This document shows positions 35,401-47,297 of a DNA stretch of 64,000 nt, piece after piece (positions within the stretch are counted from its first letter, which is position 1; each line of letters begins with the position of its first letter). The translations under genes and the position numbers were made by a program. The DNA is taken from NCBI GenBank assembly GCA_027924585.1, contig BSBM01000712.1:754001-818000 (forward strand). The letters run 5' to 3'. The stretch is from Larix kaempferi. Its lineage: Eukaryota; Streptophyta; Pinopsida; Pinales; Pinaceae. The notes beneath the pieces were generated by a model. It was not told the origin of the DNA and searched no databases. It saw only the letters and a list, made by a program, of their open reading frames with translations.

Positions 35401-36656
35401 TCCAATGGTATCAAGATGGTGACACATACTAGGGTCCTTTTTCTTTGAATACACACCAGTAAAATGTTTATTCGTCTCCCCTTTAAGTGAGAAATCATCA
35501 TAAACCATTTTATCACCATCCAACTTTACATCCCAGATGGCATTCATCAAATGCCTTTGGTTAGCAAAACACTGAAAAAACTTAGTGTTTTGGTTGTTGG
35601 CTTTGAGATAAATGGCCTGCTTTTTTGTTGCCATTCCTTCTCATCCTGCTCCAAGAACCTCTCCTTAGCTTGAAACAGCTTAGCCAAATGGGCACGATGC
35701 TCCTCCGAACCAGATGACACTTCCATATGAAAAGAAACAACTTGAATTTCCTCCTCGATGTCCATCAGCATGTTTTGATCCTCCAACTTTTTTTCCTTCA
35801 CCCAAACCCTTACCAAAGCTTTCAGCAAATGTAGTTTACAGGGAAGCCCACACCTTCTAATTCAAATCCACCCAAGTCAAACGAATACAAGTGCAGAACT
35901 TAAATCCATCAATAAACCGGGATTAAACTTGAAGGGGTAAGAAATAGGATGAGCTCAGAAATCCAGCTGAAGAATCACAGCCTTGTGATCCGAAATGCCC
36001 ACCACATAAGACTGAGACCAAAACTTTCCCAAATGATCACAAAGGTCTTCCGCCATCCAAAAATGATCTAGTCGCTTACCAATTTTGGCCGACCCACATT
36101 GCCCATTAGACCAAGTCGGGTATAAAGTTTTTGGAACCACATCCACCAGCTTAGCATTCTTGAACAAACCAGAGAAAAAATATGCCAGCGGATTCGTAGT
36201 CCTACTGGACCCCCAAATTTCATATCGACACAACGTCAAATTGAGGTCACCTTCCAAAATTAGAGAAGACTCATTCAGAATACCTGTCTCAAATATCTTC
36301 ACCCAGAAATCCTTGCGCAAGTTATAGGGACCATACACATTCAAAATATGGATCTGTTGCTCAAAACCCCTAAATGTGCCTTCCACCAAAATACCTGCAC
36401 AAGACGAAAATGACTTGAAATATGCCACCATAGGGTCCCAAGCCACCAAGGTTCCACTAGAATGACCACACGCATCTAAAGCACGAACATGCCAAAAAGG
36501 CTTCAACTTCAAAAAATAGCTAGAGGCATCAATCACACTACACATAGTCTCTTGTATCAGGATCATAGAAGGGTGAACCACCTCCACGAACCTTTTAAGG
36601 GAAACTCTTTTTGGGCGCCTTCCCATCCCTCTAACATTGAAGGTGACTAAATCCAT
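32480..36656 (-). pseudogene. LINE C ORF2: endonuclease, reverse transcriptase, RNase H
   Basis: 36656-35955 is an open APE endonuclease from MDLVTFNVRGMG, with IQETM, EGDLNLTL and ISDHKAVI, i.e. the catalytic Asn, Glu, Asp/Asn and His regions all present; it nicks target DNA. The linker 35954-35547 keeps its frame with stops. Frameshifts fall near 35600 and 35260. The RT (35281-34340) shows NKSPGLNGWT, PKVDKPRVFDDYRPISLC, LKLDLKQSDDCVDW (usually EKAYDRVDW) and the palm FVDDVLLL (34592-34603). A zf-RVT-like region (33871-33420) follows, then RNase H (33283 to about 32750): FDGAAQHG, NTRAELVAL and, after a stop, IFGDSQCIIEWA. RNase H at the C-terminus is typical of one branch of plant L1 LINEs. 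Confidence 0.85.
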
Positions 36657-36753
36657 TGGGTAACCCGACCATGGTCTGACACATCTCTAAGATCCCGAGG
36701 AGGAGAGAAGCGACAAAGTTCTTTTTCAAAAAGTGAGGACATAAGAGGATTTA

Positions 36754-38294
36754 TCAAACATGCAGTTGGTACAACCGGAGAGGCCCCCCCGCATTATGTG
36801 CATATTCCTTCTTCTTCTTCCTAGATTTTCGGATTGTCACATTCCCTTTTGAAATAGAGGAAATCGGGTACATCAAGAATTCGACCTTTGGTTTAGTGGA
36901 ATAGGTTTTCAACGAAAATAAGTTGACATCCTGTCGTGGTGGGGAAAGATCAGAGTGATCCGGAATGGGTGAGGGGGGAATAAGGATACCCAAACTCTCA
37001 TGAACGGTCACTCCTGAAGGATGCTTGACAGAGGATATGGGGGGAGGTAAAGTGGGTGGGCCCAAATGCTAATGGGAATCCTCGAGAGGATTTGCAGCAT
37101 CCTTAATAAAAAATAGCTCCGACTCCATGGGGACACCTCCTTAGGGAAAGATGGTAAATCAGACTCCCCTGAATCCAAAGAGTCACTAAATGACCCAAAG
37201 TTATGAATAAAAGGAAGATCCTTTACAATATCATCCAATTAAATAAACTTCAATAAATATGGAATAGATTGCACAAAGTTACCCAACAACGCTGGGGTCG
37301 ATGAATGGTATAGTGGTAAAGTATCCCAAAAACCATCATCAACCACTCTAGCCCTATCATCATCACTTGTCGAGCAACCATCAACGTCCAACGAGGATCC
37401 GCATTGATCTTTCGAGTGTCCTACTTTTTGACACTGATGGAAACAAAAGGGGACCTTCTAGTAGTCAATCTACTAGATAAATGATCCCCCCTCCCAGACC
37501 ACCTCCAGCTCGCTCGACAACCCCTCAGAAGAGTCAAGCTCCACCAACATCCTCAGCGAACGTCGCTCAGCCCCCATAAGCTACTCTTCTTCCATAAAGA
37601 TGAAACACCCAAAATAGTTGGCTACAACCATGAACCCACCAGTATTCCAGCAATGAAGGGGAAAGCGAGGTAATATGGTACACAGATGCCACTTATGAAG
37701 CTTCTTAGTACAAGGATCAAACCCACTATGCCACCTTGACAAGACCAGCGACCCGATGTCGTAGACCCAGAAACGATCCTGAATACTATCCTGATCTTCT
37801 TCAGAGAGGAACTGGAACATAATCCATCCATTGGCTAAAATCAACACCCTAAGGATTTTTGAGTGGAAGGGCTTCCATCCTTTCCAGATCCATAAATAAC
37901 TCTCAGACCTGGTGAGCCGAATGTATTCGAATCTTCCAAGCAACGCCCGTTCGCTCAAGGGCAAGATCATATCCATCATAATATATTTTCCTAAGACACA
38001 TAAAGGTCTACCCTTCTTCTCCCGTTCAAAGCGCAACTTTGTATGGTTTTTGTGAACATGGCCTTCCCGAAAAACCCCCAAGTCCTTCTTCTGAGAAACC
38101 CTAGCAAACTTCTTCCTCAGAAGAACCAGGGCATCTCCCCCCAATGAGTCTGTAGCATGTGAAAGGGAGCTAGGATCATAAGGCACGTATTCCCCAGGGT
38201 TTGACAAGACTCCCTTAATAGATGGAGCATGAGCAACCAAATCCTCCACCACCTCACCCTGTCCCATGCCCCCAGATTGAACTAACACCAGCAT
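36754..38294 (-). pseudogene. LINE C ORF1 (DUF4283 and zinc knuckle), broken
   Basis: ATG 38294 opens a 237-codon stretch. LANGWIMFQFLSEEDQDSIQDR and LVLSRWHSGFDPCTKKLHKWHL (about 37845-37680) are the DUF4283 signature of plant LINE ORF1. After the stop at 37581-37583 the same protein continues as VELDSSEGLSSELEVVWEG and a zinc knuckle near 37455-37410 reading C-F-H-Q-C-x4-G-H-S-K-D-Q-C; the first spacing is CX3C instead of CX2C, perhaps from one Cys-to-Phe change. A Pro/Ser-rich tail ends near 36754. It would bind LINE RNA. Dead because of stops and a frameshift. Confidence 0.65.
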
Positions 38295-38901
38295 TCAAAA
38301 TAAGTTAAAAAAAACCAGGAAAAACAGAGACAACCCGTGAAACCCTTTCCATTAGACCACCCTCCCAGCAAATGGAATGAAAAATCAGGAGACAAAAAAA
38401 ACTCCAAAGTCAACCCTCGTCACGTGACCCAGACTACAACAGAAAGGAGAAAAAATAAAATAAAACAATATCGACTTCCCACTTGATTTACCTGGTTGGT
38501 ACTAGGTTCAATAGTAAATGTTGAACGGACTCCAAGGCCCTTGAAAACTCTACAGAGCAAGGACAAGACAAAACAAAGGGCAGAGTAACCCCATAACAAA
38601 AGACAAAACAAGGACTATCCACAGCTATAAAACCATCCAGAAACCCAACAAATAGTAGCAGAGTAAAAAACCAAGAGCCCAGAACCTTGTTGAACCCACT
38701 GTCGTAGGTCTGCAAAGGGCCGGCTAGTCCATGGTTCCCTTCCAAACGCTAGGGTTTCGCCATTAGTGGTCACCAAGGCATCCGAGCATAGCGCAGATCT
38801 TAATAGGTAAAGGAAAAAATGGTAGAGAGGAGACCAAAGGTATATCCACCACCAACAAGTTGAGATCTTGTTCTAATTTTGGTCGTAGAGGTGGACATAC
38901 C

Positions 38902-38968
38902 AATAGATGGGTCAATTTTTCTGGTTGATTACATATTAATAGATGGGCCAGTTTTTCTGGTTGCTTCA
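38902..38968. repeat. Short direct repeat
   Basis: AATAGATGGG-CA-TTTTTCTGGTTG occurs twice about 37 bases apart (near 38901 and 38938). Nothing more can be said. Confidence 0.6.
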
Positions 38969-39285
38969 TCAACATTAGCCAAAGTAGCATAGGTTCAAGT
39001 AGAAGATCTAGTATACTAATCACTATTTCATTTCATCAAATGATGATTGTTTGCCTGTGATTTATTGTTGAAAGTGTCCCTTATGGTTCCCTCTTTTCAT
39101 GTAGTGAAACAACAGGATGTGGCTCTTAATATCAATTTCTGGGCACTGGTCCATCAATGATAGCACTCTTAGCATTATATCTCATATGTCTATACTAACT
39201 AGTAATCATATTCAAAATGCTTAGAGTTGCGAGATGCGAAAGGACCTCATGGACCCTTACATTAGCCATTGACTGGTCCCAATCA

Positions 39286-39448
39286 GTGCTGAAATTTTAC
39301 GGGTAAATAGTCGTCATTTTCCATTTTACACGTCAAAATACCACCTCTTCATAAAATTAAACGTCATTAATGAAGTTTGAATTTTAATTTCACTTGTCAT
39401 TTTGAAGTGCATTTTTATTTTACACGTCATTAATATCTATATCTAAAG

Positions 39449-39488
<40 letters not shown>

Positions 39489-39959
39489 ATATTTCTATTT
39501 CTAATATTGAAATTTTGATTTTGTCATGTTGTGGTTGTCTCTCCTTGTTAGGTAAATTTGACTTGGTCATGGTTTGTCGAACCCATGGTATTTGGTGGCT
39601 CATGGTAATGGCAGATTGTATTGCTTGTGAAGAGTCCTATATTTAAAGGTTTTGAAGGTAAACATTCTTTGTCATTATGTGTGTGCTTGGTTTAATCATT
39701 ATGTTTACTATGTTTTTTTTGTTTATTATATTTTTGTACACTTTTTATTTTTGTATTATATGAGGCAAGATATGAGAATTCAATGTTTCATATAGTTATT
39801 ATAAATGTTATTTCAAAAAAAAAAAAAAACTATTATTATGACAACTGAAAGGCAACGTATAAAATGAAAATTTAAACGTCAACTGAAAGGCAATGTTAAA
39901 ATTAAAACGTCATATAAAAATTTCTTCATGTAAAAGATAGGACGTCAAATTTCAACCCT
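39286..39959. mobile_element. Candidate non-autonomous DNA transposon (MITE-like), 674 bp
   Basis: Imperfect inverted ends: GTGCTGAAATTTTACG on the left and, on the opposite strand, AGGGTTGAAATTTGACG on the right. The 5-bp direct repeat AATCA lies immediately outside both (39281-39285 and 39960-39964). The interior is non-coding and has at least seven ACGTC or CGTCA motifs clustered near both ends, a (TA)n tract at about 39450-39480, and a duplicated CAACTGAAAGGCAA. A 5-bp duplication does not fit the common plant superfamilies well, so the class is open. Confidence 0.45.
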
Positions 39960-39964
39960 AATCA

Positions 39965-40612
39965 CAATACATAAAATCTAAGAGACATATTATGATTCTG
40001 GATTGTAGTGATACAAAGAGATTAAATGATACATAGGGATTAGCCGACACAAGGCTTCGTAGGCTTTATTGGATTTGTGGACAAATATATTAATGGAACT
40101 AGTTTTTCTTTATGAAAAAAATGACCATATTATCTATCACTATACAGATAAAATAACCTATCCCTATTCCCTATTCCTAGTCCCTTCTACCATGGCACAT
40201 AACTATCCAAAATATCTCCTATCAAACTATTCACCGCATTGCTTTACATGTCTAGAACTCATATAAGGGAAAGGTCGGTAGAAAACAATTCATCACCTTT
40301 ATTGTTAATATGCTTTGCTATAATCATAACATATTTGGAGCTAATTTATGTTGGAAGAGTAATTAAATGTGATAGATTGGATTCTTGATTCCTTAAAGAT
40401 AAGAATGTGAAGAATTAAATGTAGCAAATAATCTTATCACTATTTTGATGATAATGTGGTTTGATTATTGTTGTTTAAATGGTATTTGACTATCGTTTTC
40501 ACTAACATAAGTATCAATTAAAGAAAATAAACAATTAAAATATCAAGAAAAAGCTTAGACACATGCATGGAAGGTGAACGTTGTAATTTCTCTAAGAAGG
40601 ACACTAACTTTG
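39965..40612. other. No gene recognised
   Basis: AT-rich flank of the large gypsy element. It ends in CTTTG (40608-40612), the left target duplication. Confidence 0.4.
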
Positions 40613-41687
40613 TGTTGAGGCCTCAGGGGTGCAGGATAAATGCAAGGTGCTGGAATGGGTCCAAGGCTCCCAACAAAGGGTGAAAACCCAAACTGAAAGA
40701 CTTCAAAAAACCCTGCGCAAGGGCAGTTCTATCCCCGGCCTGTTTGGTGTGGAATTCTCCCACAGATATTCGGCCTCTGCTGGCACTCTATGAGTCGATG
40801 AATTTGATCGATTGATCAAAAATTTAATACGAAAAACATAAGCTTAAAACTAAGTCTACTCTAACTTAAACTATTTAAGAAAAGAATCTAATCTGAGTTA
40901 GACCTATGCTAAAGAAAGACTTGTTTTTCATGTAGATCAACCTTGGTGCAAAAAGAATAAGTGGGTTTATCAACTTTAACAAAAATGGTAAGAGGCGTAT
41001 GCACTTACTCACTTAAATCATAATCCATTAATGAAAATTAAAAGAGGATAATTCAAGTAATTTAAACCTGTCCAAGATCAACCTATAATCTTTGTGTTAA
41101 TTGAAAAATTAACATTGATTGAGTAGCTGTGAATCGTTTGCAGAAATCGATAAAGAAAGTATCTTAATTAAAGAAATTTAACAAGATATCCTTATACAAA
41201 GATCATTCATAAGGAAAATCAATACAATCGATCTGTGCATTAATTTATACATGCAAAGGAAACACACCCTGTAGATGAAAATTTTGAAATTAGAAATCAG
41301 ACACCATCAGAGAAACTTGACAATAAACAAGAGATGATTCGAAAGATTACTTTACTGTATTAAGAAGTCTGTAAACAAAATTACAAGGCTCTGATAAAAC
41401 AAAGTATCTCTAGTCGTCTCTTGCAGATTCCTTAACATAAAATTTCCAACCCCTTTTCTTGAGAAGTATCCTTTCTTAAATAAGGTTTACAATGGAGTAC
41501 AAAAGAGAATCCCAAAAGATAGGGATTATAGAGTTTAAATCCGGCTATTATTCCAGGGAATTCAGCCATAATAATCTAAACAATTATAACTCAGCAGATT
41601 CCCTCCACTTCGAGATGAAGTTTGAACAAGAGTCATCTTGGAATTTCGGGAAAATCCCGTAGCAAAATTATAGAATCCGGCAACAAC

Positions 41688-42182
41688 TCAATAGATGTCG
41701 ACAACAGGGAAGAGCGGGTCTTCCAAACCTTCCTGTTGAGTCACCACGGAATCTCCCAGCTGATCCATAACGCTTTCAAAAACAGTAAAATCAGACAATG
41801 GGTCTTGTTTCACGGGAGCTGGTGGTGTATTGGCTTCTTCATTAATTATGAAATCTTGAATAATAGAGTCATCTTGATCATGCAACTATTCACTTCTTTC
41901 TTCTTCGTCGTTCTTCTGAGGAGGTGGTGAACAAACTAGCATAATTTCATAAACTTCTTCTCCGCTACCATAGTTGGTATCAGGAACACCTGTATCAAAA
42001 GGTGGTGACATAGGTTCAGGAAATAACAAGGAGTGAAGCTCTTCATGCATGGAAGATTCATTGAAAATTTCACAACCAGTCTGCATGTTATTCACCAAAT
42101 CGTCAGAAGGAAAATTTGCCATAACAGGAAAACTTTCTAACAAATTCAAATGATGAGCTAAGTGCTTCATACATGCGGTCAT
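41688..42182 (-). pseudogene. LTR-internal ORF, left copy (one stop)
   Basis: ATG 42182 to TGA 41688-41690: 164 codons in the same sense as gag-pol, broken once by TAG at codon 99 (41886-41888), where the other LTR has CAG. The product would be acidic (EEERSE, DQDDSIIQD, SGEEVYE) and without cysteine pairs, a signal peptide or a membrane segment. I recognise no family. It has exactly the same length as the copy at 51565-52059, with no indel. Confidence 0.6.
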
Positions 42183-42574
42183 GTTTAAGATAAGTTAAAG
42201 AGGATCAAAATGATTGAATGTGACGAGCTGCAATGATTAAGATCATGCGAATTTGGAATTACAATCATTTGAACTGGAATGAAATGACGTCGCAACATGT
42301 CAATCCAAAATGGATCATAACAAGTACAATTTCAACAGAATGAAGCATAATCCAATGTCGCATCTGAAAACTATCATTACATGTCAATCTTATCAAGTCA
42401 TCATGTCTTCAAGGATGATCATGCAGTGCAAAGTGAAGTGAGAATCCTGGCCATGATAATAGCAAAAACAAGACATTGCAATGTAAATTGGAATAATTGA
42501 ATTTCATCCATTGGATCAACTAAACGGACGGTGAGGATTTAGCAATGCAGGATGCAGGAGAATTATTTCGAAGT

Positions 42575-42905
42575 TTATTCATGATTTCTGAAAGCCGCAA
42601 CCCGGAAATTGTGGGTTTCAGGATCGCACACATGGATCAAAATACAAAACGCATTTCCGAAAGCCGCAACCCGAAAATTTCGGGTTACAGGCTTCAGAAT
42701 CATGTTACGCAAGTATGAGGAAAAACACGAATCCGAAATCCGAAAGCTGCAACCGTGGGTTTCGGGATGACGATTCCCAAATTTATTAACAAACGGTTCC
42801 CACAACCCGCACCTTTCGGGTTAGGTATTTCGGGTTGACCAAACTCAAACAAATGAAAATTGCTTTCCTACAACCCGCAATTGTCGGGTTGGGGATTTCA
42901 GAAAG
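42575..42905. repeat. Palindrome-like array in left LTR
   Basis: At least five imperfect hairpins of the form GCAACCCG - 5 to 9 bases - CGGGTT or TGGGTTTC, spaced 40-90 bases apart. The right LTR has the same array at 52465-52785. Confidence 0.7.
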
Positions 42906-43138
42906 GAAAAAAACAAGCAATGAAGAACTTGAAATTTGAATCTTTCTACGATCAAAACACTCAAAAAAATTCTAAGGAAAGAAGTACGATCAAGCTAATC
43001 GAAGACATAAGCACAAAATTGCAGAAACCAAACTCAAAATTCATATTCACAAGAACACTTGCAAGAATATCTTTGCACTAATTTGAAATCGGGGCTCTCA
43101 TTCTTAACCAAAGTATGGGATCTGTTGTGGTCACAACA

Positions 43139-44440
43139 AATGACGACTGGCTGGGAAGAACCAGTTATCTCTGCAAACAAACTTTTAGTCAGATTAGTGC
43201 ACCGGTCAAATGCCTTTTCCAACCTGAAATTTTAGAAAATATTTGTAAAGAGACAACCAATGAGAAGAAAACATAAGATTGATACGTTCCCATCAATGAC
43301 CATGTTAAAGATAATGCAAATCTGATAAGGAGGATTAAGAGATGGTAAGACTTCTTTATCATTATGCAATCATTGAATCGACAGCTTGTTGTAAACCTGG
43401 GGCATGCTTAAAACTACTCATGGAAATCCAATTTACACATCACCTTGGTTTATTAATTGGTTTTATTATACAATAGTCCTTCTTACTATATACATTTTTT
43501 TTTTTAATTTGTTATAAGACCTTGTTGATACAGGACCACTGCCTTGACTTGGTAATCAAATATTGACAGCGCCATTCACAGACATAATCCAGAAACTGAT
43601 CAAGCTGGCTCAGTAAGGAGACCCATTGTCCTTATGCTGTGACACTAAAGGCAGCTATCATGGCTTGATGACCACATGCTGATAGCTTCAGTCTAGATCA
43701 AACCCATGATCATGGTAGGGATGGCTTGTGACAAGACCCCCCTGTCCTTGCATACAACAGGAATCTTATAAAAGGAAAATACAGATATTATTCAAAAGAT
43801 ATAGACTATAAGGCACTGTCGAGGCTTGGTAACCTCATGATGACAACGCTACTCACCAGTGTTCTGCAGATCCTGAATGGACCGACCTGTGATAGGATCT
43901 TCCACCTCTCACGAAAACTGAGAGTCATCTTCCAAGTGTGGTGACTTGATGTGAAGATGTCATTCCAATAAACACTTATGAACCTAAAGGGATGGCTTAT
44001 GATAAGACCCCCCTCCTTGCATCCTATCATTATTCAAGAAAATTATTAACATGGTGACTGTAACAGAATCCGGAGCAAATAAAGTTGACCAGGTTATTAT
44101 GATATGCTGTGACAATGAAACATAAAATAAAAACATTCCAACCATTTCCCGCATCTCAATTAAACAAATAAGACATTTAAAAGGTAATGAACACAATGGA
44201 AAGATATCAATATCAAGGTTTTGCATCATTTGGCTGTGCATTTTTTACAAAACATATTCTTATATCAGCTGAAATAGGTTGAGACCATCATACCATCCTG
44301 CAAGTTCAAATAGAGATCATATTAAAACTGGCTTCCAATCACTGCCAAATGTGTGGAGCTTATTATTCAAAAGAAAACAAACCAATCAATACAAAAGAAA
44401 AACAACACACACCATACCTATGTACAAAAGTGCCAAATTT
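43139..44440 (-). other. Non-coding 3' interior of the gypsy element
   Basis: Lies between integrase and 3' LTR and has no gene. It contains two diverged copies of a ~280-bp unit: CACTG-C-GACTTGGTAA-C at about 43540 and CACTGTCGAGGCTTGGTAAC at about 43813, each followed by GGGATGGCTT-TGA-AAGACCCCC (43720 and 43990). The bases abutting the LTR are not a purine tract, so the plus-strand primer is decayed or lies elsewhere. Confidence 0.6.
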
Positions 44441-45765
44441 TCAGACGAAATAATTTTTGAGCAGCGTAACATTCACTGGATAAGTGCCTACGACTCCCTC
44501 CAGTGTTTGTAATCAAACAGTGTTGGGACCCATCTTTTCTGTAATAATGAAAGGTCCTATCCAAAGGCGTTGAAATTTGGTACACTGGTTTTTATCCTTA
44601 TGCTATTTATCCCACCTTAATACCAAATCCCCAACTGAGAATTCTCTGTCGGATGAAGATTTCTCATCAAACCATCTCTTCACCATCTGCTAATGATGAT
44701 ATAACTTATTCTTAGCCACTTCTCTATCTTCCTCCAGCTTGAGCAGTGTGTCAATTCTATGCTGAAGGGAAGAAGAGTCATCTTCTTGGATGGATTGGGC
44801 TAATTGCAATGAAGGAATGGTGAGATTAGAAGGAAGGACAACTTCCTTTCCATACACCAGACAGTAGGGCGAATTCTTGATTGCTGCCTTTGGAGTGCTT
44901 CGGTCTGCCCAAAGAGCGTTATAGAGATGTGTGTGCCAATATTTATGATGAGAAGCTACAGTCTTTTTAAGAATATTTATCAGATTTTTATTTGAAGACT
45001 CGGCCAACCCATTACCCTGGGGATAATAATTGGCAGCAAACTTAAGCTTAATCCCTTTCTCAAGGGCATAATGTGTCAAATTGATCGAGGGAAAATAAGA
45101 TGCATTATCAAAAACAAGATATTCTGGGACACCAAACCTGGTAACTATTTGACTGTCGAGAAAAGCAATTACCTGGTTTGTACTACATTATCTAAGTGGG
45201 ATAACTTCTGTCCACCTAGTGAAGTAATCGATAGCTGTAAGAATATACCTATGTTGCAGGGAAGAAGTGGGGTTTATTGGTCCAATGAAATCCAATCCCC
45301 ACTGCTGAAATGGGAACTGAATGGTGATTGGCTGCAAAGGGAAAGCAGATTTCTTAAACTTCCCTGTACATTTCTGGCATGGTTCACACTTTCTTACATA
45401 AGCATATGCATGTTTAAACAACGTAGGCCAGTAATACCCTACTCTGAGAATTTTATGAGATGTAGTTTCTCTTGAGAAATTGCCTCCAATTGGTCCTGTA
45501 TGAAATTGAAAGAGAATATCATTAGTCTCATGCTTTTCTAAACACCTGAGAAAAACCCTATCATAGTTCTTTCTAAACAAGACTTCACCAATGAATTGAT
45601 AAGGAGTAGCTTTCAACCTTAATGCTCTACGTTTTTTGAAGTCAAGGGTTTCAGGAGCAAACCCATGGTTTATAAAGAATTTGATATGGTGATACCATTC
45701 GGATGTAGAAGTATCAATAGCATTGACAAAACCTATTGGGACATCTTCCTCCTGCTCCCATTCGC
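44441..45765 (-). pseudogene. Gypsy integrase (broken)
   Basis: N-terminal H2C2 finger (HTGPIGGNFSRETTSH, then CEPCQKC, about 45500-45365). Core: WGLDFIGPINP (first Asp), after a stop FDNASYF (second Asp, with S in place of the usual G) and GLAESSNKNL (Glu, 45000 region). A C-terminal GDLVLRWDK and WIGPFII segment runs to the stop at 44441-44443. Stops near 45185 and 44600 and an internal stop in the C-terminal part make it inactive. It would join element DNA to the host chromosome. Confidence 0.85.
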
Positions 45766-46309
45766 TCTGTTGCTGTGCAGGATCATTCGAATGAGCAGTA
45801 AGAAGACAGAGACCTTGTCCTTTCACAATTTTGGCCGGTCTGATTTCTAGATCATACTCTTGCAGGGATATCATCCAATGGGCCCTTTTTTCACCCAATT
45901 CCTTTTGTACTAGCACATTTCTAATGGCAGAGTATGGGACAATAACCTTTGTTCGAGATTTTAACAAATCAGGCCTGTAGTGCTTAATAGATTTGTAAAC
46001 TGCATAGGCTTGTTTGTCAATTTGGGAATAATTAAGCTCTGAACCTTTGAATGTTGAGCTCATGAAGGATATTGGGATCTCAGCATCATTGTTGTGCCTC
46101 TATGTCAAGATAGCTGCATAAGAGAAATCAGTGGAAAAAGTATAGAGAATAAAATCTTTATCAAAGTCAGGGGACATAAGAGTAGGAGCTTCAGCAATGG
46201 CTCTTCTGATTTCAACGAAAGCATCTTTCTGTTCCTGCGACCAAGTGAACTGTACATCTTTCTTGACTAATTGTTGTAAATGTTTAACTATCTGTGCAAA
46301 ATTAGGCAC
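45766..46309 (-). pseudogene. Gypsy RNase H following RT (broken)
   Basis: VQFTWSQEQKDAFVEIRRAI and DFILYTFSTDFSYAAILT (46309-46100), then, past a stop, MSSTFKGSELNYSQIDKQAYAVYKSIKHYR (from 46024) and a KIVKGQG...LLTAHSND ending. This is the usual gypsy RNase H; the first Asp position reads F-S-T-D and the second-acid position Q-A-Y, as in Tat-like elements whose own RNase H has weakened. It continues without a frame change into the integrase. Confidence 0.75.
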
Positions 46310-46329
46310 AAATCTATGAACAAAATTGA

Positions 46330-47101
46330 TCTTATCTAGGAAAGACTACATGGCTTTGCGCAAACCGGGCAAGCCAATTTTTGATAGCATCAGTACGTTC
46401 CGGGTCGATAATTATACCTTCTTTAGACATGATAAAACCGAGAAGTTTTCCTTATGTGACTGCAAAGATATATTTTGTTGGATTGAGTGAAATCCTAAAC
46501 TTCCTGCAACATTCAAAAACCTGTTTCAAGGCAAAAAGATGTTCATGTCGCTTCTTAGAGTATATAGTGATATCATCAAGATAAACTACGACAGAGTTAT
46601 GAATTAAACCTTTGAAATCTATATCCATATCTCTCTGAAATGTGGCTCTGGAATTTATCAATCCGAAGGGAATTTGTTTGTAGGCGAAAGTGCCCTAGGG
46701 GGTTCTAAACGCAGTTTTCAACTAGTCATCGGGAGCAACTATAACTTGGTTGTATCCCAAAAAATCATCGAGAAGTGAGAACATTTCAGAACCAACCACC
46801 TTTGCAGAATCTGCTCCATGGGTGGAACATGATAATTGTCTTTTTCGGAAGCCCGATTTAAATTTTGGAAATCGACACACAGCCTAATTTCACCGCTTTT
46901 CTTATGCACGGGCACCAGATTGGCAATCCATTGGGTGTGTCTGATAGGAAAAATGATTCGGGATGCCAACAATTTTTTTAATTCTTTTTTCACAGAAGGT
47001 TCCAAGCTAGGGTGCATTTTGCGCATTTTTTGTTGATAGGGTTTCACCTCCGGCTTCATAGGCATGTTGTGGTGCATGGCGCTCGTATCAAAAATTTTCA
47101 A
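46330..47101 (-). pseudogene. Gypsy reverse transcriptase (broken)
   Basis: 47101-46739: HHNMPMKPEVKPYQQ, LVPVHKKSGEIRLCVDFQNLN and PPMEQILQ, the fingers. After stops and a frameshift come IPFGLINSRATFQRDMD and the palm VVYLDDITIYSK (46661-46570, YLDD intact), then CRKFRISLNPTKYIFAVT and LLGFIMSKEGI. It copies element RNA to DNA when intact. At least two frameshifts and three stops. Confidence 0.85.
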
Positions 47102-47297
47102 TTCGTCATAAGTCTAGGCAAAAACGTCCTTGTACTCTTTATATAACTTAATGATACCTCTTTTTTCCTTGGGAGAACAATTAACTCCAATACTGATAAA
47201 GCGAGGTTCTTGCTCAGTACCTAAGTTGACTGGGTCATAAATTAGGGAGGAACTCTAAGTTTTTCAATTGGTCTTATGTCTGAATTTATCCTGCAAA

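Larger units (their letters stand above)
32274..38770 (-). mobile_element. LINE C: near-complete L1-type non-LTR retrotransposon
   Basis: Minus-strand LINE with ORF1 (38294-36754), ORF2 (36656 to about 32480) and a 3' end near 32274, where the plus strand shows a T run (an A tail on the LINE strand) after AATAAA. The 5' UTR includes GGCGAAACCCTAGCGTTTGG near 38745-38764. The right end and target duplication were not resolved. ORF2 is broken by at least two frameshifts and several stops, so the copy is inactive. Confidence 0.8.
40613..43138 (-). repeat. 3' LTR of the 12.4-kb gypsy element (2526 bp)
   Basis: Contains a 164-codon sense frame (41688-42182) and, towards 42575-42905, a run of short inverted repeats around CAACCCG/CGGGTTG. 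A TATA-like TATAAATTA (minus strand, near 41247) lies downstream of the internal ORF, so that ORF probably sits in U3. Confidence 0.92.

Noticed and set aside
32274-38770. Target duplication of LINE C
   Set aside because: I compared the flanks by eye and found no convincing 8-16 bp match, so none is claimed.
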